NCBI RefSeq assembly: GCF_018860805.1
Contig: NZ_JAHKQR010000001.1
Location: forward strand, 531,158 to 595,157
Length of the DNA: 64,000 bases
Direction of reading: 5' to 3'
Source: Aestuariibacter sp. A3R04
Lineage (GTDB): Bacteria > Pseudomonadota > Gammaproteobacteria > Enterobacterales > Alteromonadaceae
Made by a program: the position numbers and the translations under genes
Shown: positions 56,658-64,000 of the stretch, in pieces
How positions within the stretch are numbered: position 1 is the stretch's first letter
Layout: each line of letters opens with the position of its first letter
Notes under the pieces: model-generated
Database searches by the model: none
What the model was told of the DNA's origin: nothing
What the model saw: the letters and a program-made list of their open reading frames with translations, nothing else

Positions 56658-59600
56658 TTACTCTACACCAACCACAGCTTCAGACGTGGAGGAGTTATAG
56701 AGTGATGCGGCATTATCGGTATCTAACGAGTCACCCTCAAGAAACGACTCAAAATCATCCATAAAGACTGGCGTTGTACCATCGGTATCTGAGTAGATGG
56801 TGAAGTTATCCACTGATACCACACCCGTGTCAGGTCTCGTACCGCTGTTATCTCCAAAGCGCACTGCGATGTGTGTAACACCACCTACGGAGTTGTTGTC
56901 TGGCGTGAACCCGTCAGTGGTCATTTTTACTCCGTCAACTTCAACGGTGACCAGAGGGTTCACTTCCAGATTACCTTCAGGGTATTCCCATGTCACGACT
57001 ACGTTCATAAACTGGTCGAGTACGACAGTAGGAGCAGAGGTATCTACATCACTTGGGCTGCGAACGCCGAAGCTATCGTCTCTGATACGCAGGTCCAAAA
57101 TGGCGCCGTCGTTGTTTGTTGCTGAGTTAAACAGTGTGATAAACGCATCACCGTCGCCCAAATCATCGTCAAGACGTTTAATTGCCACTTCAAATCGACC
57201 TTGGGCTAACGGGCCATCATCACCCAGCGCATATCTTAGTTCACCCGTATCTGAGGCATCTGTGTCGCGGATTTCGGCGAACTTGTTACCTTCTGTACCC
57301 GGGCCACCGTCTTCACCAATGGTTTCTACCGTTGCTTCTGAGGTGCTTGAGTTGTACTCAGAGGCCGGGTTGTCAGTATCCAGTGAATCGCCATCAAGAT
57401 AGGATTCAAAGTCATCAGAGAAGACTTCCGTCGTACCATCGGTGTCTGAGTAAATTACCAGGTCATCAACGATAAACGTACCTGTGTCCGCTCTTACACC
57501 GCTGTTGTCACCAAATCTGAAGGCTACATGAGTAACGCCGCCTGTTGAGTTGTTATCTGGGGTGAAGCCTTCTGCAGTGAAGCTGACACCATCAATTTCA
57601 ACAGTCACCAGTGGTGTAGTTTCCAGATTACCCTCCGGGTATTCCCAGGTGATAACAACATCCATGAACTCATCTAAAAAGACAGTTGCTGCAGAGGTAT
57701 CCACGTCGCCAGGACTGCGTACGCCGAAGCTGTCGTCTCTGATACGCAGGTCTAAGATGGCACCATCGTTGTTGGTTGCTGAGTTGAACAACGTGATAAA
57801 GGCATCGCCGTCACCGAAATCGTCATCCAGTCGCATAACTGAAGCCGTTACTCTACCAGCAGCAAGCGGGCCGTCATCGCCAAGGGCATACCGTAATTCG
57901 CCGGTGTCACTGTCGCTCGTATCTCTAATGACGGCGACTTTATTGGCACCACCTGTGTCACCACCCACACCTGATATGGTAATATCAACCTCGGCAGTGG
58001 TGCCATCAACAGAGGATATGGTGATGGTGTCTGTTACGCGATCGCCACTTACCAGTGCTGCGATGGTGGGGTTCGCTGTATCTAAGGTGTAAGTCCATGA
58101 ACCGTCCGCCATGATGGTAAACATACCGTAAGTACTCACGGTGGATGCAGGAACAATGAATGCTTCGCCAGCATCCGGGTCAAGTACACTGACTATACCC
58201 GTTACCGGGTCAACCGCATCACTTGTTATGGCGCCTTTTAAGTCAAAGAAGACTGCAGGCGTTGGCTCAGCTTCACCATCACCCACATCAAATACCACAA
58301 CTTCAGAGTAAATCGCCAGGCTGTATTGGCTGGTATCGCCGTCCAGGGTCTCGCCCACCGCGTAACTTTCGAAGTCATCTTCAAATACGGCGGTAGTGCC
58401 ATCTGTATCTGAATATACGGCAATGTTGTCAACATAGAATGAACCAAATGGAATGGTTCTGTCGTTATCACCAAATCTGAATTGAACGGTTTTAACACCA
58501 TCGACGAACCATTGATCCAAATCTGTAAAGTCGGAATCAACGACTGCTGCCGTTGAGAACGAACCGCCACCGATGACTTCACCGTTAATACTCACGGTCA
58601 GCTGTTCGGCATTGTCCATGTCCCAGGTAATTTCTACATCATAAAACTGTTCTTCAACAAATGGCGCGGTAATGATAGAACCCGGGTATGCATCGCTATC
58701 AGTATTTCGAACCAAGAAGCGAGGCTCAATAGGAAGACCTGTGCTGTCGGTTTGATTGCCCTGAATACGCAAGTCGATCAGAGACTCACTTGAACTACCT
58801 GAGCTACCGTAAAGGGTGATATAGGCATCTTTAATGTTGCCATCGCTACCAAGGGCTTCTTCTTTCGAGAAAGACGCCATTAGTTTACCCTGACGCAAGT
58901 TATCTACGCTGAATCTGATTTCACCAGTATCACTACCCGTATCCGAGAGCTTCACAACCTGGGTTAATGCTGCCACGCGAATTGCAATCTCGGCGGTGGT
59001 ACCATCAACAGATTCAATGGTAACGTAATCACGCACTGAGTTGCCCACTTCCAGGTTGGCCACGGTTTCATTTGTAAGGTCAACGGTATACGACCATTCC
59101 CCATTTTCAGCAATGCTGAATGAACCATAATCAAGAGCAACGTCAGTTTGTGCAACAACCGCATCTTCTAAGAAGTTTGGGTCATCAATCGTTACAATGC
59201 CGGTCAGTGGATCTGTTGCCGTATTTTCAACCGTACCTTCCAAAGTTCCACCAATGATGGCGGCTACTGGCGTGTTGTTGTAGCCAATGGCTGCACCAAC
59301 GAGGTCGAGCAATGACTCGTCCACATCCCCCGCAACAGCAGAGGTAGTTTGCAAGCTGATTTGCGCCATTTCGAGCGCATCAAGGTTGTCTTGAGTGAAC
59401 GTCCCATCTGCTAAATCGGCGGCGAGTTCGGACAGTAGAGCAGCCATATCATTGTCGGCATCGTTGGCATCCAGGGTAGACAAAAGCGCGAGTACGGAAC
59501 CATATCTGTCTGCATTTTCAGCGCCATCTGCACCTAATGGTGTGACACCGACAGCAGTAGGCGGCACCTCGGTGGCGTCAAAACGAATACCAAAACGCAG

Positions 59601-60308
59601 GTGATAGGCCGCTGCGACATCAGCGTAAGTATTAAGGTCTGAACCTGCCCCTTGCACCGCCATTTCAGTTAACGGTGATATCACATAGGTGGGGGCCGGT
59701 GTATCTTCATCACCTTCAACTACATTGAGTACGGAACGCATTGCGGGAGCGTCTAAGGTGTTGCCTGTGGCTTCGTCAACATAGGTTCCACCTGTACAGG
59801 ATACCAGGCCGTTTCCTTCAAAGTGTACGTCTGTAAAAGTAACGCTTCCGGTTTCATCGGTTGTTGAAGATGCCTGAGCCGGTGTTACTGCTGCGCCACT
59901 GTCGTCTATGGCAAAAATTTCACAACTTGCGCCACTTACCGGGCCTTTGACAACCTTGGCCGTGACATTAAGCGTGGGATTAACCGTTGAGGTTGATGCA
60001 CCAACGCCTTCAGTGAAGCCTGCTTCATCGGTATAGTTTGCCGATACAGAAATTACCGAACCTTCGTCGGCCTCGGTAATGGTGTAAGATGAGCCAGTAG
60101 CGCCAGTAGACCACGCGTAGGTCAGTGTATCTGCGATAATGCCATCAGGATCGCTTGCTGTTGCAGTGAGCGTAACGCCAGCAATAAATTCGCCTCCCGA
60201 AATGGTAATACTTCCGCGACTATTACTGTCCAACTCCGCGTCGTCATCGCCTCCACACCCTACTAAGGCCGTTGCGGCTATGACTGGTACAAGTAACTTT
60301 TTAACCAT
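56658..60308 (-). CDS. Large modular outer-membrane lipoprotein with VCBS-type and jelly-roll-like repeats
   Basis: 1216 residues. The lipobox LVGC (Cys about 18) followed by Gly-Gly-Asp suggests outer-membrane sorting. After an Ig-like domain (about 30-110) and an uncharacterised region (about 110-340) come a VCBS-type repeat (about 345-447), a jelly-roll-like domain (450-680), a second VCBS-type repeat (684-785), and two closely similar jelly-roll-like domains (about 788-990 and 1006-1216). The repeated core includes DTGELRYALGDDGPLA and FGVRS. No catalytic residues recognised. It lies 188 bases behind a TonB receptor on the same strand and probably captures polymers at the surface. Confidence 0.85.
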   Translation of the reverse strand: MVKKLLVPVIAATALVGCGGDDDAELDSNSRGSITISGGEFIAGVTLTATASDPDGIIADTLTYAWSTGATGSSYTITEADEGSVISVSANYTDEAGFTEGVGASTSTVNPTLNVTAKVVKGPVSGASCEIFAIDDSGAAVTPAQASSTTDETGSVTFTDVHFEGNGLVSCTGGTYVDEATGNTLDAPAMRSVLNVVEGDEDTPAPTYVISPLTEMAVQGAGSDLNTYADVAAAYHLRFGIRFDATEVPPTAVGVTPLGADGAENADRYGSVLALLSTLDANDADNDMAALLSELAADLADGTFTQDNLDALEMAQISLQTTSAVAGDVDESLLDLVGAAIGYNNTPVAAIIGGTLEGTVENTATDPLTGIVTIDDPNFLEDAVVAQTDVALDYGSFSIAENGEWSYTVDLTNETVANLEVGNSVRDYVTIESVDGTTAEIAIRVAALTQVVKLSDTGSDTGEIRFSVDNLRQGKLMASFSKEEALGSDGNIKDAYITLYGSSGSSSESLIDLRIQGNQTDSTGLPIEPRFLVRNTDSDAYPGSIITAPFVEEQFYDVEITWDMDNAEQLTVSINGEVIGGGSFSTAAVVDSDFTDLDQWFVDGVKTVQFRFGDNDRTIPFGSFYVDNIAVYSDTDGTTAVFEDDFESYAVGETLDGDTSQYSLAIYSEVVVFDVGDGEAEPTPAVFFDLKGAITSDAVDPVTGIVSVLDPDAGEAFIVPASTVSTYGMFTIMADGSWTYTLDTANPTIAALVSGDRVTDTITISSVDGTTAEVDITISGVGGDTGGANKVAVIRDTSDSDTGELRYALGDDGPLAAGRVTASVMRLDDDFGDGDAFITLFNSATNNDGAILDLRIRDDSFGVRSPGDVDTSAATVFLDEFMDVVITWEYPEGNLETTPLVTVEIDGVSFTAEGFTPDNNSTGGVTHVAFRFGDNSGVRADTGTFIVDDLVIYSDTDGTTEVFSDDFESYLDGDSLDTDNPASEYNSSTSEATVETIGEDGGPGTEGNKFAEIRDTDASDTGELRYALGDDGPLAQGRFEVAIKRLDDDLGDGDAFITLFNSATNNDGAILDLRIRDDSFGVRSPSDVDTSAPTVVLDQFMNVVVTWEYPEGNLEVNPLVTVEVDGVKMTTDGFTPDNNSVGGVTHIAVRFGDNSGTRPDTGVVSVDNFTIYSDTDGTTPVFMDDFESFLEGDSLDTDNAASLYNSSTSEAVVGVE
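56700..57960 (-). repeat. Tandem domain duplication inside the lipoprotein gene
   Basis: Two units about 657 bases apart (219 codons) share long blocks of near-identical DNA, for example around 57064 and 57721, and encode the last two jelly-roll-like domains. Protein identity is higher than to the first such domain, so this duplication is the younger one. Confidence 0.85.
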
Positions 60309-60496
60309 GCTTTCTACTCCTGAAAGTTCCAGTTCCCAAGTGTTGCTCTACTTGTTAAATGCGATGGCAAATACGCACATCCGGCACACCTGAGTGGATA
60401 TGCCAAAAGGGTTGTTGTGACTTTTGACATATCCAAAATGTTTAAATTGTTTGTTTTAACTCTTGTCGAATTAAAAAAATTCGCTGCTACACATCA

Positions 60497-63400
60497 TTAA
60501 TATTTAAAGCTGATACCGGCGAACAAGCGCGGGCCGTAATCGCTAACCTGGCCAGTGTTACCAAGTACATAGAAGTCATCAGAGCGAGGTTCGCTAAACA
60601 GGTTGATGGCTTCTACTTTCACGCGAACGTGTTTGTTGATTTTGTAAGATGCGCGGGCTTCCCACACACCTACGTCGTTAACAAAACGAAGCCGTGTGCC
60701 GTTACTTGTGTATGGTTGGAAGTATTCGCTACGGTATTTGTAGATAAGCGCAGTATCAAAATCACCCACCTGGTAATAGATCTGGCCGCTAAATACGTGC
60801 TCAGAAAATCCAGGAACAGAACCAGGAGGCACAATACCTTCTGTAAGTTGTGTGGTAACGCCGTCTAAATCAGTCTCAAACGTAGTACCGTAATTACTGT
60901 CTTCAAACTCAAAGTCAGTGTCTGCATAGTTGTAGCCCAATTTAACGCCAATACCACTTTCCCAGCGGTAGGCGACAGAGACTTCGATTCCAGTCAGGCT
61001 GCTCGAATCGTCGGTTGTCACTGAATTGGTGATGGGTAGCGCGATGTCTTCACCATTTACGACGAAGGTTTCCAATTGCGTTTGTTGTTGGAAGCCACCA
61101 TTGAACTGCTTGTGATACAAGCCGAATGCAAAAATAGAGTCTTCATTGGGATACCATTCAACAGCCACATCATAATTCCACGACATGAGCGGCTGAAGGT
61201 CAGGATTACCAGAGCCATTAACGCCCACTAAAAGGTCGCTGATGGTGGTTGGGTCGGCGCCCAGATCTTCAATGAAGTCGCGGCTGTAACCCATATCCGA
61301 TGGGTCGGCTCGTGACATACCACGATACATACCCACTCTTAACAAGATGTCATCGGTGTAGTCTACAACCAGGTTGAAACTCGGTAAGATTTCCGTGTAG
61401 TCACCGCCGCCGACAACGCGTTCGATGTTATCCGGGCTTCTGGATAGCTGGAGTATGCCGTTTTCATCAGCAGTAATTTCAATGGCTTGTCTAAAGCCGA
61501 TAGACGTAACTTCGGTGTCTACTACGCGAACACCGAAGTTACCACGAATAAATTTACCGAACATTTCAGTGTCATAGCTTGCCATCAGGTACGCTGCGGT
61601 GGTTTTTTCCGTCACGTCTACTGTACCGGAATTCTCGTATACCACCTCTGGGTAACCGAACTCGGCACCTTCAGATACAGCCACTGCTTTAGAGAAGCAA
61701 ACGTTGTCATAGGTTGCCCACGAAGACCCTGTGCCACTGCTTACCACGTTACCTGCACTGTCCACATGGGTAATGAGGTCGCCGTCAGAGACATTTGACA
61801 AGAATTCAGTTTCCGGGAAGTCAATCTGGCACCCTTCAAGTACATCAATGGCAGATGTCACACTTTCATCTAAATTGTATTCGTTTCTTGAGCCATTCCC
61901 TTGGGTTCCACCGAACTGAATAAAAGTGAGCTCAGATCGTCTGACGCCACCCTGAATGCTGCTAAAGGTATCCCCACCTAAGAAGTATTCAAAATCCAGC
62001 CTTGCACCCATAATTTCATTTTCACGCACATTTTCACGGTCTAAACGAGTACGCAAGCTGTCAGTGAAGTTGGAGATATCCGTTACATCAAAATCAGTGA
62101 CTGTCAGGTTGGGGATATATTCTCCCATGTCCCAGGAGAAAAACGGGCGTCCGCTGGTACGACCGCGGTTGGATATTTGCAATTCTTCACGTTTGGTCTG
62201 GGAATAGCTGAAATCGGCCTCAATAACCAAATCATCACTAAAGGAATGCTCGATGTTTAACCCGTAACCACGATAGTTTTCTTCACGTGAGAACTGCTCA
62301 CCGGCTGACTCAAAACGCTCTTCACCTTCCCAATGCAAAATTCCGCCCACTGAGTTGGTAATTAAATTTTCACCGGTTACGCCTGGGGTAACGCGCTTTT
62401 GCAAGAAGAGTAAATCGTGACGAGCCTCGGATTGCACCCGGTCAGAAATTTGGGCGTCGAAGTTGATGTCCCAGCTGTCTGAGGGTCTAAACTGCAAACC
62501 GATGAATAGTGCATCCCGTTCGTCAGATGTTTCATTTTGACGGAAGCTTCGGCTGGAACCCGTCCAGGCATAAGGAGTACCGGCGTCTTGCGCACGCCCG
62601 GTTTCCGGGTCAATGCTATTTTGATAACCCTGGTTGTTGCTACCGGCGACCTGATCTTCACAATCCCCGGCTGAGCTGCGGAAAAAACCTTCATTGCTAT
62701 TGGTTGGATCATTCAAACAAGCCCACAGAGAAGAACCCGTTGGGCTGGAACTGCGGTATTCAGCTTCCGGTTGACTGATATCCTGCTTTTGAATACCAAT
62801 TGATAAACCAAGCTCCTGACCACTTTCAAACTCAAATTGGTCAACATAGCTGACAGTACCCCGATAGCCCAGGTCGCTATGTAGTGAATTATCAACATTG
62901 AACTCGTCTGGGTTGGCATTTAACTTAAATTCAGTCTGAAAACGCTGCTTACCAAAATCCAGTGGTTTCAATGTTTCTAAGGTGATAACACCTGCCACAC
63001 CACCTTCAATCATTGATGCATCCTGGGTTTTATAGATGCCCACTTTCTTCATGAGCTCGGAAGGAAATTGAGAGAAGTTAACAGAGCGGTCACCACTGCC
63101 GTTAGTGGCTTCCCGACCATTGATATGCGTTGCACTCAAAAATGGGCCTAAACCACGGATGGTAATCTCAGTTGCGCCACCGTTTTCACGGTGAGAGGAG
63201 GCGCCGGTGATAGATTCCAGTGCTTCACCAATTGACAGTGCAGGAAGGTCGCCAATATCTTCAGCTGACAGGCCATCAAGTACTGTTGTAGATTCACGCT
63301 TAATGGCAATTTGATCCTGAATCGTTTTTCGTGAGCCAACAACGTCGATAACCTCAACATTGTCATCTGCAGTTGTTTGACTTTCGGCTTCTTGCGCTGT

Positions 63401-63529
63401 TGCAGTAAAAGCAATGGAACTGGCTACCGAAGCGATGGCAGCAGCTTTTACCAATTTGGCAACGGGTGAAAGTCTGAAGTGCTCTTCCTGATAGCTCAAA
63501 CCCCTGTGTTTCCCTGATATCACCGACAT
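60497..63529 (-). CDS. TonB-dependent outer-membrane receptor
   Basis: 1010 residues. A long N-terminal region precedes the signal helix (about 25-45, ending FTATAQEA). The TonB box region VEVIDVVGS is followed by the plug (SIGEALESITGASSHRENGGATEITIRGLG) and a large barrel ending in FKY. It is the Caulobacter/Alteromonadales type linked to glycan uptake. The N-terminal extension of about 24 residues before the signal peptide suggests the true start could be internal, but no internal ATG before the helix exists. It is followed by the modular lipoprotein gene. Confidence 0.92.
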   Translation of the reverse strand: MSVISGKHRGLSYQEEHFRLSPVAKLVKAAAIASVASSIAFTATAQEAESQTTADDNVEVIDVVGSRKTIQDQIAIKRESTTVLDGLSAEDIGDLPALSIGEALESITGASSHRENGGATEITIRGLGPFLSATHINGREATNGSGDRSVNFSQFPSELMKKVGIYKTQDASMIEGGVAGVITLETLKPLDFGKQRFQTEFKLNANPDEFNVDNSLHSDLGYRGTVSYVDQFEFESGQELGLSIGIQKQDISQPEAEYRSSSPTGSSLWACLNDPTNSNEGFFRSSAGDCEDQVAGSNNQGYQNSIDPETGRAQDAGTPYAWTGSSRSFRQNETSDERDALFIGLQFRPSDSWDINFDAQISDRVQSEARHDLLFLQKRVTPGVTGENLITNSVGGILHWEGEERFESAGEQFSREENYRGYGLNIEHSFSDDLVIEADFSYSQTKREELQISNRGRTSGRPFFSWDMGEYIPNLTVTDFDVTDISNFTDSLRTRLDRENVRENEIMGARLDFEYFLGGDTFSSIQGGVRRSELTFIQFGGTQGNGSRNEYNLDESVTSAIDVLEGCQIDFPETEFLSNVSDGDLITHVDSAGNVVSSGTGSSWATYDNVCFSKAVAVSEGAEFGYPEVVYENSGTVDVTEKTTAAYLMASYDTEMFGKFIRGNFGVRVVDTEVTSIGFRQAIEITADENGILQLSRSPDNIERVVGGGDYTEILPSFNLVVDYTDDILLRVGMYRGMSRADPSDMGYSRDFIEDLGADPTTISDLLVGVNGSGNPDLQPLMSWNYDVAVEWYPNEDSIFAFGLYHKQFNGGFQQQTQLETFVVNGEDIALPITNSVTTDDSSSLTGIEVSVAYRWESGIGVKLGYNYADTDFEFEDSNYGTTFETDLDGVTTQLTEGIVPPGSVPGFSEHVFSGQIYYQVGDFDTALIYKYRSEYFQPYTSNGTRLRFVNDVGVWEARASYKINKHVRVKVEAINLFSEPRSDDFYVLGNTGQVSDYGPRLFAGISFKY

Positions 63530-64000
63530 ATCATTTTCTCCGATGTTAATAGTGCGAGCAATTAATGGTATTACTGTTATTTAGTTGTTATTCAATTGTT
63601 GCGGATAATATAAACAAACCTGACCAAATTAACAACCAATTGTTGTTTTCGTCATTACCAATAGGGTTTACCAATGTTTGGGGGTTTTTAGGCAAATAAG
63701 ATTGATAGGTTACTTAATGTGACTGTATTGGTTGGGCAATTACAAAATGGTCTGTAGACCATGAGTGCAACCGGTGAACCCAGCGCAATTAACCTGCTCC
63801 TTAAAGTGGCCCCAAAAATGAAAATTTTGCTAAACCAACAGACAAACCGTTATATCAGGGAAAAACAAGTGGCCACACTTGTGTGGTAGCGGCATAGCAC
63901 GTCAGTAGGAAGCGCAGCGCATTTTCTTTATGGCTGCTTTTGTGATTGGCATTGCTAATACTCGGCAGTGTTATCGCGCTATGGGTAGAATTGACAAACT
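63530..64000. other. Upstream region of the last TonB receptor
   Basis: About 470 bases with no credible gene to the window end. CAATTGTTG occurs twice (63592-63600 and 63637-63645), 45 bases apart, within an A/T-rich stretch that likely holds the receptor promoter; these could be regulator sites but nothing identifies a factor. Confidence 0.35.

Noticed and set aside
57182-57475. Proteins read on the + strand inside the lipoprotein gene
   Set aside because: They are antisense shadows of a repeat-rich coding sequence.
63818-63889. Short peptide gene MKILLNQQTNRY at the window end
   Set aside because: 23 codons only, no good ribosome-binding site and no context to support it.

Overview
The window reads as a chromosomal segment of a marine gammaproteobacterium of the Alteromonadales type (Alteromonas/Aestuariibacter-like). 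The basis is a mannose-sensitive haemagglutinin (MSHA) pilus locus joined to mreBCD-maf-rng-yhdP-nitrilase-tldD, an ArcA very close to the enterobacterial protein, and several large TonB-dependent receptors. Assignments come from reading motifs and gene order; no database search was possible.

Region 1 (1-12147) is an almost uninterrupted MSHA type IV pilus operon on the + strand: end of mshI, then mshJ, K, L, M, N, E, G, F, B, A, C, D, O and P. Many neighbours overlap by a few bases. It covers the alignment proteins, lipoprotein secretin, ATPases, platform protein, major pilin and minor pilins. No mshQ follows mshP.

Region 2 (12471-33343) is conserved housekeeping DNA. On the + strand are mreB, mreC, mreD, maf, rng, yhdP, a nitrilase-family amidase, tldD and pmbA/tldE, with darP (yjgA) convergent between the last two. 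On the - strand are an alpha/beta hydrolase, trmB, rsmC, glgA, a membrane histidine kinase and arcA. mutY and yggX follow on +.

Region 3 (33548 to about 54160) looks like an integrated island. It starts at an intact tRNA-Phe. Next to the tRNA lies the C-terminal relic of a tyrosine recombinase. At the far end an 18-bp copy of the tRNA anticodon-arm sequence and a copy of the tRNA terminator recur. The first half is an integron-like cassette cluster without an integrase: five hypothetical genes separated by palindromic attC-like sites, invaded by an IS4-family (IS10-like), a frameshifted IS110-family and a frameshifted IS5-family element. The second half carries a TonB receptor, a PHP-domain phosphoesterase, a secreted EEP phosphodiesterase with a jacalin-like lectin domain, and an ECF sigma / FecR / STN-TonB receptor surface-signalling trio. 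A 409-bp slice of the same IS5 element and two poorly characterised genes follow.

Region 4 (54270-64000) carries an SGNH hydrolase, a membrane diguanylate cyclase, and a TonB receptor followed on the same strand by a very large modular outer-membrane lipoprotein with VCBS-type and jelly-roll-like repeats. The last pair looks like a surface capture and uptake module for a polymer.
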